Origin: Streptomyces sp. NBC_01428
GTDB taxonomy: Bacteria; Actinomycetota; Actinomycetes; Streptomycetales; Streptomycetaceae
Length of the DNA: 64,000 bases
Assembly (NCBI RefSeq): GCF_036231965.1
Contig: NZ_CP109499.1
Span: 1,364,001 to 1,428,000, forward strand
Reading direction: 5' to 3'
Shown: positions 30,621 through 38,855 of the stretch, piece after piece
Layout: every line of letters starts with the position of its first letter
Numbering within the stretch: position 1 is the stretch's first letter
Program-made: the position numbers and the translations under genes
The notes under the pieces: model-generated
Database searches by the model: none
The model's input: the letters and a program-made list of their open reading frames with translations, nothing else
Told to the model about the DNA's origin: nothing

Positions 30621-31279
30621 GCCTGCTGATCCCGCTGTATGTGCACCCGAGTGAGGACCCCGGCGCCTGGCACCGTCTCATCACGTCGGCCGACCGTACC
30701 TACGGTGTGGTCATCAACCCGGCGGACGGGCCGGGCGCGGGCCCCGATCCGGCGTTCACCGCGGCGACCGGCGCGCTCCGGGCGGCGGGCGCCCGGCTGC
30801 TCGGCTATGTCGACACGGACTACGGCGCGCGCGATCCGGACGAGATCGCGGACGAGGTGCTGCGCCACCGCGACTGGTACGGCACCCAGGGCTGCTTCCT
30901 CGACCGGGTGGCCTCGACCCCCGAAGCGTTGCCGGTCTTCAAGCGGCTGGTGCAGAGCGTCCGCCGGCTGGGCGCGGCGCCCCTGGTCCTGAACCCGGGC
31001 GTCCACCCCGCTCCGGGGTACGCCCGTCTCGCGGACCTGCTCGTCACGTTCGAGGGCCACTGGTCCACGTACGTCGCGGCGTTCAGCAGACCGGAGTGGA
31101 CCGCCCGGCACCCGTCCGAGCGGTTCTGCCATCTCGTCTACGGCGTCCCGGAGGCACTGGTCCCCCTCGCGGTACGCACCGCCCGCGACCGCGGAGCGGC
31201 GGTGACGGGCCCGGTGACAGGCGAACTCCCCAACCCGTGGTCCCGACTGACGCCGGCCTTGAGTACACCGGAGTCCTGA
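30617..31279 (+). CDS. Spherulin-4/Sph3-type protein (GH135-like)
   Basis: 220-residue TIM-barrel protein of the spherulation-specific family 4. This family includes Sph3, a glycosidase in the fungal galactosaminogalactan cluster. Family features: LLIPLYVHP at the start, GVVINPADGPG, LGYVDTDYG, CFLDRV with Asp96, LNPGVHP and a late LVTFEG with Glu146. Asp96 and Glu146 are candidate catalytic residues by position. No signal peptide or membrane anchor is visible, unlike fungal Sph3, so it may act in the cytosol or be exported by another route. Coupled to the upstream gene by ATGA overlap; last gene of the cluster. Confidence 0.83.
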   Translation: MSLLIPLYVHPSEDPGAWHRLITSADRTYGVVINPADGPGAGPDPAFTAATGALRAAGARLLGYVDTDYGARDPDEIADEVLRHRDWYGTQGCFLDRVASTPEALPVFKRLVQSVRRLGAAPLVLNPGVHPAPGYARLADLLVTFEGHWSTYVAAFSRPEWTARHPSERFCHLVYGVPEALVPLAVRTARDRGAAVTGPVTGELPNPWSRLTPALSTPES

Positions 31280-31570
31280 GGGGCGAGGAGCGGCCGGATC
31301 CGGTACGGGGCGCTCCGCTGGAGGGGCCCCGGTCCGGGCATTCGCATGATTCACCGAAGCGCCTCCTTTCCCGCGCTTTGATGGCATGTCTCGGTCAAAT
31401 CTGCCACGCTTCCGGGAGCCGTCGTCCTGACCCCAGGGCGGCGGGACGGACATCTCACCAAGCGATCGCGCGCACCCGCGCGCGGCCCGCGGCCGTCCAC
31501 CCGGCGCACCCCAGTCGTCGCGGGCGGCCACCGAGCAGGCCGGAATCCGGCCGCCTCAAAGGAGTTTCGT

Positions 31571-33433
31571 GTGAGACCAACCCCCCGCAAGGCCATCGTG
31601 GCACGCCTCCTCAGCGTCGCCGCCCTGGCCGCCGTCTGCCTCCCCAGCGCCCCCGCCGCGGCCGCGTCGCACGCGACCCCGGCGGCGGCAGCCGCCTGCA
31701 CCCCGGCCCAGGTCGTCACCAACGGCGGCTTCGAGAGCGGAACGTCGCCCTGGACGCAGTCGTCGACGAGCGTGATCACCAACCGCTCGGGACAGTCCGC
31801 CCACGGCGGCAGCAGCTTCGCCTGGCTGGACGGTGTCGGCAGCACCCACACGGACACGCTCTCGCAGAGCGTGACGATCCCCTCCGGGTGCAGCAGCGCC
31901 AGTCTGACCTTCTGGCTGCACATCGACACGGCCGAGACGACCTCGTCGACGGCGTACGACAAGCTCACCGCCAAGATCGGCAGCACCACGCTGGCGACAT
32001 ACTCGAACCTCAACAAGGCCTCCGGGTACACCCAGAAGTCGTTCGACGTGTCGGCGTTCGCCGGTCAGACCGTGACCGTCGCGTTCACGGGCACCGAGGA
32101 CTCCAGTCTGCAGACCAGCTTCGTCCTCGACGACATCGCCCTCAGCACCTCGGGTGACACGACCCCACCGGCCGACTCCGTCCGCACCCCCGCGGCCCCG
32201 GCGTACACGGTCAGCCTGAGCAGCAACACCAGCGGCACCGTCTGGACCGGTCACGAGAGCGCGACCTTCACCAACGCCTCGTCCACCGCGCTCAGCGAGG
32301 TGTACCTGAGGCTGTGGGACAACTACCACGGCACGTGCACCGCGCCGCCGATCACCGTCAGCAACGTCACCGGGGGCACCGCGGGCGCCCTCTCCGTCGC
32401 CTGCACGGCCCTGAAGATCACGCTGGCGTCGCCGCTGGCCCAGGGTCAGAGCACGTCGATCGGCTTCGACCTGGGCATCGCCGTGCCGAGCGGCGCCGAC
32501 CGCTTCGGCTACGACGGCGCGTTCAGCTTCATCGGCAACGCCCTGCCGGTGCTCGCGGTGAAGGACGGCGCGGGCTGGCACCTGGACCCGTACACGAACA
32601 ACGGCGAGTCCTTCTACTCGCTGGCGGCCGACTTCAAGGTCACCCTGGACCACCCGACGAGCCTGCTCGTCCCGGCGACCGGCACCTCGGTCGACACCCC
32701 CGGCTCCAGCGGACGCACCGTCACCACGGCCACCGCGTCCAAGGTGCGTGACTTCGCCTGGGCGGCGGGCCCGTTCACCAAGATCTCGGGCACCTCCCCC
32801 GCCGGCACGGCCGTCAACGTCTACTCCGTCTCGGGCATCAGCTCCGCCAACGCCCAGTCGATGCTCACCACCGCCAAGTCCGCGGTGGACGCGCACGCGG
32901 CACGTTTCGGGGCCTACCCGTACGGCGAGCTGGACGCGGTGATCGACAACAACTTCTGGTTCGGCGGCATGGAGTACCCCGGGTTCGTCCTCGACCTGGT
33001 GAGCACCACCGCGCTGACGCACGAGATCGGTCACCAGTGGTTCTACGGCATCGTCGGCGACGACGAGTACAACAGCCCCTGGCTGGACGAGGCGTTCACC
33101 GACTACGCCACCGACCTCGCACAGAACAAGACCGGCGCCAGTTGCTGGAACAGCGTCTCCTGGGCCTCGTCCGCCGAGAAGATCACCAACTCGATGGCGT
33201 ACTGGGACGCGCACTCGTCCCGCTACTCCACCGTCATCTACGGCTACGGCAAGTGCGCCCTGCACGACCTGCGGCGTCTCCTCGGTGACACCGCCATGGC
33301 CAAACTCCTGAAGGACTACGCCACTTCGCACTGGTACGGGGTGTCGACCACGGCCGAGTTCAAGGCGGCGGCGCAGGCCGCCACGGCCACGGACCTGACG
33401 TCCTTCTGGACGACCCACCGCATCGAGGGCTGA
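31571..33433 (+). CDS. Secreted M1-family metallopeptidase
   Basis: 620-residue exported peptidase. The signal peptide ends near residue 30. An N-terminal beta domain (about 45-195, NGGFESGTSPW start) of carbohydrate-binding type precedes the aminopeptidase core. Zinc site: HEIGHQW (His484, Glu485, His488) with Glu507 exactly 18 residues later (WLDEAF). The exopeptidase motif reads FGGMEYPG in place of the classic GAMEN. The start is GTG at 31571 with AAAGGAG six bases upstream. A strong hairpin follows. Probably digests peptides outside the cell. The 291-base region upstream holds no gene; it is less GC-rich around 31340-31400, consistent with a promoter. Confidence 0.9.
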   Translation: MRPTPRKAIVARLLSVAALAAVCLPSAPAAAASHATPAAAAACTPAQVVTNGGFESGTSPWTQSSTSVITNRSGQSAHGGSSFAWLDGVGSTHTDTLSQSVTIPSGCSSASLTFWLHIDTAETTSSTAYDKLTAKIGSTTLATYSNLNKASGYTQKSFDVSAFAGQTVTVAFTGTEDSSLQTSFVLDDIALSTSGDTTPPADSVRTPAAPAYTVSLSSNTSGTVWTGHESATFTNASSTALSEVYLRLWDNYHGTCTAPPITVSNVTGGTAGALSVACTALKITLASPLAQGQSTSIGFDLGIAVPSGADRFGYDGAFSFIGNALPVLAVKDGAGWHLDPYTNNGESFYSLAADFKVTLDHPTSLLVPATGTSVDTPGSSGRTVTTATASKVRDFAWAAGPFTKISGTSPAGTAVNVYSVSGISSANAQSMLTTAKSAVDAHAARFGAYPYGELDAVIDNNFWFGGMEYPGFVLDLVSTTALTHEIGHQWFYGIVGDDEYNSPWLDEAFTDYATDLAQNKTGASCWNSVSWASSAEKITNSMAYWDAHSSRYSTVIYGYGKCALHDLRRLLGDTAMAKLLKDYATSHWYGVSTTAEFKAAAQAATATDLTSFWTTHRIEG

Positions 33434-33443
33434 GCCTCGCGCC

Positions 33444-33485
33444 GATCCGCCGCGGTGTCACCCCCGGGTGTCGCCGCGGCGGATC
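33444..33485. terminator. Bidirectional terminator
   Basis: A 12-base perfect stem (33444-33455 with 33474-33485) with an inner CACCC/GGGTG stem, between the convergent peptidase and marR genes. Confidence 0.8.
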
Positions 33486-33495
33486 CGCTCGCGCG

Positions 33496-33987
33496 TCATC
33501 CCGCCCCGTTCTCCTGGGCGTTGCCGAGGATCTTTCCGGCCAGGGCGGTGACCTGGGCGCGCTCACCGGTGGTCAGTGACGCCGTCAGACCCGCGATCTC
33601 GCGTCCCATCTCAGCGGTGCAGCGGCCCGTGAGTTCCCGGCCCGCGTCCGTCAGTTCGACCAGAACGGCCCGGCCGTCGTCGGGCGACGGGATGCGCCGG
33701 ACCAGACCGCGTTTCTCCGCGCGGGAGACCAGGCCGGTCATCGAGGACTTGTCCAGGCCCAGCAGCCGGGCGAGTTCGAGCATGCCGGGCCTGCGGTCGC
33801 GCAGGATGCCGAGCAGGCGGACCTGGATCAGGGAGAGCTCGTGCTCGGACGCCATGCGCGCCAGCACGCCCTGCACCAGGAACGACAGCTGGACCAGGGC
33901 GTCGACGGTGTCTCCCTGTTCGGCGGCGCCCCCCTGTTCGACAGCCTCCGGCTCGCGGGCCGGTTCCCTGGTGTGCCCGACGGGCAT
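33496..33987 (-). CDS. MarR family transcriptional regulator
   Basis: 163-residue winged-helix repressor: LSLIQVRLLGILRDRRPGMLELARLLGLDKSSMTGLVSRAEKRGLVRR is the recognition region, and the wing is PDDGRAVLVELTDAGREL. ATG at 33987 is chosen for its length and for GGAGGGGG upstream. The gene is divergent from a quinone-oxidoreductase gene. The 263-base interval contains three direct repeats (34111, 34138, 34166) that overlap promoters in both directions and are the probable operator. No cysteine near the dimer interface is obvious, so the signal is more likely a small phenolic or quinone ligand than direct thiol oxidation; this is inference. Confidence 0.9.
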   Translation of the reverse strand: MPVGHTREPAREPEAVEQGGAAEQGDTVDALVQLSFLVQGVLARMASEHELSLIQVRLLGILRDRRPGMLELARLLGLDKSSMTGLVSRAEKRGLVRRIPSPDDGRAVLVELTDAGRELTGRCTAEMGREIAGLTASLTTGERAQVTALAGKILGNAQENGAG

Positions 33988-34110
33988 GGCGGTTCCCCCT
34001 CCTGGTTCGGGCGCGGTCCGGTTCGGGTGCGACACGCGGGCGCGGTGTGCAGGACGCCCTCCGGGCCGGACGCCGGGGCGACCCCCACGGAGCCGACCGA
34101 CCCCACTCGG

Positions 34111-34181
34111 TACGTGACCCAAACTACCTTGACTTAGTACGTGCCGCAAACTACCGTCCAAGTAGTACGTGACACAAACCA
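34111..34181. promoter_or_regulatory. Three direct-repeat operators for the MarR regulator
   Basis: TACGTGACCCAAACTA (34111), TACGTGCCGCAAACTA (34138) and TACGTGACACAAACCA (34166) are spaced by 27 and 28 bases. Extended, the middle copy is a near palindrome bounded by TAGT and ACTA. The middle copy lies inside the candidate promoter spacer of the oxidoreductase gene. Confidence 0.7.
34129..34157 (+). promoter_or_regulatory. Candidate promoter of the quinone oxidoreductase gene
   Basis: TTGACT (34129-34134) and TACCGT (34152-34157) are separated by exactly 17 bases, and the middle repeat covers the spacer. On the other strand TTGGAC with TACTAA or CTAAGT in the same area may serve marR. Confidence 0.55.
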
Positions 34182-34250
34182 AATAGCCGGGTCCTCTCGC
34201 GACGGTTCGCCCGCGTCCACAAGGGTCCGGCCCGGCCCAGGAGGCACCCC

Positions 34251-35213
34251 ATGCACGCCGCTGTCGTCCACTCCTTCGACGCTCCGCCCCGTTTCGACGT
34301 CTTCGACACCCCCGCGCCCCGGAGTGAGCACGAGGTGCTCGTCGACGTCCTCGCGGCCGGTCTCCACCCCCGTGTCCGCTCCGCCGCCGACGGCTCCCAC
34401 TACACCTCGGACGGCGTGCTGCCCCTGGTCCCGGGCGTGGACGGCGTCGGCCGCACCGACCGGGGCGAGCTGCTCTACTTCGTCGCCGCGGACGACGTGC
34501 CGGGCACCATGGCCGAGCGGGCCGTCGTCGACCGCCGCCGCGCCGTCGCCCTGCCGGACGGTACCGACCCGGTCGCGGTGGCCGCCGCGATGAACCCGGC
34601 CATGTCCTCCTGGATCGCCCTGCGCCGCCGCGTCTCCCTCCGGCCGGGCGCCGGTGTCCTGGTGCTGGGGGCGACCGGCAACGCGGGGCAGCTCGCCGTC
34701 CAGATCGCCCGTCGGCTCGGCGCGGGCCACGTCGTCGCCGCCGGACGCGACGGCGAGCGGCTCGACCTGGTGTCCCGGCTCGGAGCGGACGACACCGTCT
34801 CGCTGCTGGGCGAGCCCGAGGAGGTCGCCGAGCGGCTCGCCGCGAGCGCCGCCGACGTGGACGTCGTCATCGACTACCTGTGGGGGCCGGCCGCCGAACA
34901 GGCCATGCCCGCGCTGCTCACCGCGCGCACGGAGCGCGCCAGGGCGCTGGCCTGGATCCAGATCGGGTCCATGGCCGGCGCGGAGATCACCCTCCCGTCC
35001 TTCCTGCTGCGTGCCGCCAACCTCCAGATCATGGGGAGCGGCCAGGGCTCGGTCACCACCGCCGGGATCGTCGCCGAACTCCCCTCTCTCGCGGCGGAGA
35101 TCGCCTCGGGCACCCTCGCCGTCGACCCGCTCGTCCTCCCGCTCTCGGAGGTGGAGCGCGCCTGGAGCACACCGACCGCCCCCGGACAGCGCCTCGTGCT
35201 GGCTCCGCACTGA
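34251..35213 (+). CDS. Quinone-oxidoreductase-type MDR family protein
   Basis: 320-residue zinc-free medium-chain dehydrogenase/reductase. The NADPH-binding motif reads VLVLGATGNAGQLAVQIARRLGAGHVVAAGR; the N-terminal catalytic domain has PGVDGVG, and no zinc-ligand cysteines are present, matching quinone-reductase-like members. It probably reduces quinones or other electrophiles, consistent with control by the divergent MarR. ATG at 34251 follows CAGGAGG at a spacing of about six. A 94-base leader is predicted from the promoter at 34129-34157. Substrate unknown. Confidence 0.88.
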   Translation: MHAAVVHSFDAPPRFDVFDTPAPRSEHEVLVDVLAAGLHPRVRSAADGSHYTSDGVLPLVPGVDGVGRTDRGELLYFVAADDVPGTMAERAVVDRRRAVALPDGTDPVAVAAAMNPAMSSWIALRRRVSLRPGAGVLVLGATGNAGQLAVQIARRLGAGHVVAAGRDGERLDLVSRLGADDTVSLLGEPEEVAERLAASAADVDVVIDYLWGPAAEQAMPALLTARTERARALAWIQIGSMAGAEITLPSFLLRAANLQIMGSGQGSVTTAGIVAELPSLAAEIASGTLAVDPLVLPLSEVERAWSTPTAPGQRLVLAPH

Positions 35214-35367
35214 CCGCACCCGGTATGCCCTCGGCCTTCCCGGAGTGCGCCGGGCGGGCATGGGCCGCCCGGTCGGGGGCAGGTTCCGCCACACGGCGGC
35301 TCCCGGTCCGGGGGCGCGGCGCCGATCATGGTCGAACGAGCCGCCGGGCTCAGCGCGAGGAGACGTC

Positions 35368-36342
35368 ATGCTGCTGGTACCGCCCCCGTTCGACCCCGAC
35401 CTCGCGGCCGCCCTCGCCGCGGTCGGCCCGTCGGCACCGTCCGGGCTGAGCCTGGAGGAGATCACCGCCCTGCACGCCGGACCGGACATCGCGGTGCCCG
35501 CGTTCGACCTCACGCAGGACGGCGCCTTCGTGACCACCGACCGGACGGCGCCGGGACCCGAAGGCGCCCCCGACGTCTCCCTGTTCGTGGCGACGCCCGC
35601 GGCGCCTCCCCAGGACGGTCAGCCACGTCCCGTGATCTACCACGCCCACGGCGGCGGCATGATCCTCGGCAACAACCGGGCCGGGGTGGAGGTCGTCCTG
35701 GAGTGGGCGACGGAACTGGACGCGATCGTGGTGTCCGTCGAGTACCGGCTGGCGCCCGAACACCCCTATCCGGCGGGGGTGGAGGACGTCTACGCCGGGC
35801 TCCTGTGGACGGCGCGGCATGTGGCGGAGTTCGGCGGCGATCCCGAGCGGATCGTCGTCGCGGGCGCCAGCGCGGGCGGCGGTCTGACCGCGGCGCTCGC
35901 CCTGCTCAGCCGGGACCGCGGGGGCCCACGGGCGATCGGCCAGGTCCTCATGTACCCGATGCTCGACGACCGCAACGACACCCCGTCCGCGTACCAGATG
36001 GCGGGCGTCGGCGCGTGGGACCGTACGGCCAACGAGACCGCCTGGACCGCCGTGCTGGGCGACGCCCGAGGCGGCCCGGACGTCCCCTCCTACGCGGCTC
36101 CCGCCCGGGCCACCGACCTCGCCGGGCTGCCGCCGGCCTTCCTCGACGTCGGCTCCGCGGAGACCTTCCGGGACGAGGTCGTCGACTACGCGTCTCGGAT
36201 CTGGCAGGCTGGCGGCGTCGCCGAACTGCACGTGTGGCCGGGCGGCTTCCACGGCTTCGACTCCTTCGCCCCGGACACCCCGCTCTCCCGCACCGCCCGC
36301 GCCGCGCGGATCACCTGGCTGCGCAGACTCCTCGCACCCTGA
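35368..36342 (+). CDS. Alpha/beta hydrolase of the HSL (GDXG) family
   Basis: 324-residue esterase-like enzyme. The oxyanion-hole motif HAHGGGMILG and nucleophile motif GASAGG (a GDSAGG variant with Ala in place of Asp) are present; YRLAPEHPYPAGVEDVYAGL is typical of the hormone-sensitive lipase family. The late FLDVGSAETFRDE and GGFHGFD provide the acidic residue and His of the triad. ATG at 35368 has GCGAGGAG upstream. A cytosolic carboxylesterase is likely; the substrate is not known. The downstream VWA gene converges on it with only 31 bases between stops. Confidence 0.9.
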   Translation: MLLVPPPFDPDLAAALAAVGPSAPSGLSLEEITALHAGPDIAVPAFDLTQDGAFVTTDRTAPGPEGAPDVSLFVATPAAPPQDGQPRPVIYHAHGGGMILGNNRAGVEVVLEWATELDAIVVSVEYRLAPEHPYPAGVEDVYAGLLWTARHVAEFGGDPERIVVAGASAGGGLTAALALLSRDRGGPRAIGQVLMYPMLDDRNDTPSAYQMAGVGAWDRTANETAWTAVLGDARGGPDVPSYAAPARATDLAGLPPAFLDVGSAETFRDEVVDYASRIWQAGGVAELHVWPGGFHGFDSFAPDTPLSRTARAARITWLRRLLAP

Positions 36343-36373
36343 CCGGCGGGCCGGGTCCCCGCGGGCCCACGGG

Positions 36374-37744
36374 TCAGACGGGCAGGAGGCGGCCGATCAG
36401 TGCGCTGAGCTGCTGGGCGTTGCGGCACTCGTGCATCTCCACGAGTTCCGCGTAGGCGGGAGCCACGGAGTCACCCGTGCCCCACTGCGAACGCGCCTCG
36501 GGATTCAGCCAGTAGACGCGGCGGGCCTGCCGGGTGAGCCGGCGGACCGCGGGCAGGTTCGGGTCGCTGTTGTTCGTGCGGGCGTCGCCGAGCACGAACA
36601 CGGTCGTCCGGGGGCCGACCGCGCCGGAGTACCGCTCGGTGAACTCACCGAACGGCACCCCGTAGTCGCTGCTGTCGTGCCAGCCGGTGAGCGTGGCCTC
36701 CGTATTGATCCGAGCGCCCAGCCCGTCCGGGTCGGCGGCGCCGTGCACGAGCAGCCCGGTCACCTCGTCGACCCGGTTGACGAAGGCGAAGACCCGCACC
36801 TTGCTGAACTGGTCGTGCAGCGCCTGCACCAGCAGCATCGTGAAGTCGGAGAAGCCCGAGACCGAGCCCGACACATCGCACAGCAGCACCAGTTCGGGGC
36901 GTACCGGGCGCCGTCGGCGCAGCACCGGACGCATCGGCACCCCGCCGGTGGACAGCGATCCGCGCAGGGTCCGCCGCAGGTCGATGGTGCCGCGCCGGGC
37001 CCTGCGGCGGCGCGCGGCGAGCCGGGTGGCGAGCTTGCGCGCGAGCGGCTGGACGACCCGGCGCAGCTCGGCGAGGCGGTCGCGGCCCGCGAACAGGAAG
37101 TCGACGCGGTCGGCGGTCGTGGCCACCGCGCGCCGGGCGATCTCGTCACGGTCGCGCCGCTCGGCGACCCGGCGGCGCGCCTCCGAGGCCACCAGCCGGC
37201 GGAACGCCTCGATGCGCCCCCTGATCTCGTCCTCCAGCAGCCGGTCGGTGAATCCCGGCGCCCCGCCCTCCGAGCGCACCGTGTCCCGTACCCGGGCCAT
37301 CAGCGTCTGCGGACGGAGCCGGTCGAGCGTCTGGTACGACGACCAGCCGTCCGTGGCGGTCGTGCCGCCGTATCCGCCGAAGCCGTCGACCGCCTCCATC
37401 GCCAGCCGTGCCATGAGCGCGCGGTCGTCGGCGGCCAGCGCGGCGGCGAGCCGGTTCCGCAGGTCCTCCCGGTCCGCGGGCGCCGGGGCGTCGGGGGCTC
37501 CGACGCCCCGGGGGAAGTAGACGTCGAAGACGGGGTCGAACACCCGCCGCTGTCCCGGGTTGTGCAGGAGCGTGGCCGCGAGTCCCTCCCGGAGCAGGTC
37601 GCGGTCCGCGAGGCCGAGCGCCTCGACGGCCTGCGCGGCGTCCACGGTCTCCCCGGTGCCGATCCGCACGCCGTGCGAGCGCAGCGCGCCGACCAGTCCG
37701 GTCAGCCGGTCCGCGACACCGGCCGCCGGGCCGGCGCCGGTCAC
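36374..37744 (-). CDS. VWA domain protein (CoxE-like), partner of MoxR ATPase
   Basis: 456-residue protein with an N-terminal helical region, a very basic middle (ARRRRARRGTIDLRR) and a C-terminal von Willebrand A domain. The MIDAS site is visible as LLCDVSGSVSGFS (DxSxS), with a Thr region in NTEATLTGW and Asp in VLGDART. This matches CoxE-like VWA proteins that act with MoxR ATPases to mature metal enzymes or membrane complexes; in Streptomyces the client is usually unknown. Start is GTG at 37744, overlapping the MoxR stop (GTGA), so the two are translationally coupled. Confidence 0.9.
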   Translation of the reverse strand: MTGAGPAAGVADRLTGLVGALRSHGVRIGTGETVDAAQAVEALGLADRDLLREGLAATLLHNPGQRRVFDPVFDVYFPRGVGAPDAPAPADREDLRNRLAAALAADDRALMARLAMEAVDGFGGYGGTTATDGWSSYQTLDRLRPQTLMARVRDTVRSEGGAPGFTDRLLEDEIRGRIEAFRRLVASEARRRVAERRDRDEIARRAVATTADRVDFLFAGRDRLAELRRVVQPLARKLATRLAARRRRARRGTIDLRRTLRGSLSTGGVPMRPVLRRRRPVRPELVLLCDVSGSVSGFSDFTMLLVQALHDQFSKVRVFAFVNRVDEVTGLLVHGAADPDGLGARINTEATLTGWHDSSDYGVPFGEFTERYSGAVGPRTTVFVLGDARTNNSDPNLPAVRRLTRQARRVYWLNPEARSQWGTGDSVAPAYAELVEMHECRNAQQLSALIGRLLPV

Positions 37745-38601
37745 ACGGCACCCAGGTCGAGCTTGGCCGCCGCCTTCAGGATGTCGTCCTGGTGCTTGAG
37801 GAGCACGCCGAGGCTGTCGCGCACGACGTCCTCGTCGAGGGTGTCGGCGCCCAGGGCGAGCAACGTGCGGGCCCAGTCGATGGTTTCGGCGACGGACGGG
37901 ACCTTGCGCAGGTCCATCTCGCGCAGCGCGCCCACGACCCGCACCACCGACTCCGTGAGCGCCCGGTCGAGGCCGGGCACCTTCAACCGGACGATGCGGC
38001 GCTCCAGCTCCTCGTCGGGGAAGCCGATGTGAAGGAACAGACAGCGGCGGCGCAGCGCCTCGGACAGTTCACGGCTCGCGTTCGAGGTGAGCACCACGAA
38101 GGGCCGGCTGGTCGCGGCGATGGTGCCCAACTCCGGGACGGTGACCTGGAAGTCGCTGAGCACTTCGAGGAGCAGTCCCTCGACCTCGACATCGGCCTTG
38201 TCCGTCTCGTCGATCAGCAGGACCTTCGGATCGTCCCCGCGGATGGCGGTCAGCAGGGGACGCGGCAGGAGGAACTCCTCGCTGAAGATGTCCGTCCGCG
38301 TCTCGTCCCAGCTCTCGTCGCGCCCGGCACTGATGCGCAGCAGCTGCTTGGCGTGGTTCCACTCGTACAGCGCCCGGGACTCGTCGACGCCCTCGTAGCA
38401 CTGGAGGCGCACCAGCCGGGCCCCGGCCACCTGGGCGACGGCCTTGGCCAGCTCCGTCTTGCCGACTCCGGCGGGGCCCTCCACGAGGAGGGGCTTGCCG
38501 AGCCGGTCGGCCAGGAAGACCGTCGTCGCGACGGCGGGCGAGGCGAGATAGCCCGTCCCGGCGAGGCGTGCGGAGACGTCGTCGACGGATGTGAACAGCA
38601 A
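37741..38601 (-). CDS. MoxR family AAA ATPase
   Basis: 286-residue AAA+ ATPase: Walker A GPAGVGKTE, Walker B VLLIDETDKAD, sensor LTSNASRELSEALRRRCLF. MoxR ATPases act as chaperones with VWA partners. I chose the TTG at 38601 because GGAGG lies five bases upstream and the protein then begins LFTSVDDVSARLAGTGYLA, the usual family N-terminus. A longer frame from a GTG at 38667 would add 22 residues with A/T-ending codons (including TTA and GAT), which look non-coding; that stretch holds promoter-like GTGACA and TAGATAGT. Coupled with the VWA gene downstream. Confidence 0.85.
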   Translation of the reverse strand: MLFTSVDDVSARLAGTGYLASPAVATTVFLADRLGKPLLVEGPAGVGKTELAKAVAQVAGARLVRLQCYEGVDESRALYEWNHAKQLLRISAGRDESWDETRTDIFSEEFLLPRPLLTAIRGDDPKVLLIDETDKADVEVEGLLLEVLSDFQVTVPELGTIAATSRPFVVLTSNASRELSEALRRRCLFLHIGFPDEELERRIVRLKVPGLDRALTESVVRVVGALREMDLRKVPSVAETIDWARTLLALGADTLDEDVVRDSLGVLLKHQDDILKAAAKLDLGAV

Positions 38602-38855
38602 CGGTGCCTCCAGCGCGCGGACGAGCTCGGACTCACTATCTAAGCGCTTGTTCAGGTCACCTGTCACGTGTGACGACGCCCACGGCCGCGCGGGCCCGGC
38701 CCCTCATGGAGGAGAGCGCGGTGCGGACGATTCGAGCACCGTCGAATCATGTGGCGTCGGGGCGGACCCGTATGGCATCAAGGAGGCAGGGCCGCGGCGG
38801 CCCACCCGAGGCGAACCGCGCCGAGGGACGCCCGGCTCGTCTCGGGGAGTTCGTC

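Noticed and set aside
31556-33418. 620-residue open frame on the minus strand
   Set aside because: Antisense of the M1 peptidase, whose HEIGHQW motif, signal peptide and ribosome-binding site are clear.
38602-38667. A TTA codon near the MoxR start, suggesting bldA control
   Set aside because: The codon is in a stretch upstream of the better start (TTG 38601). That stretch has non-coding composition and promoter-like elements, so the TTA is probably not translated.
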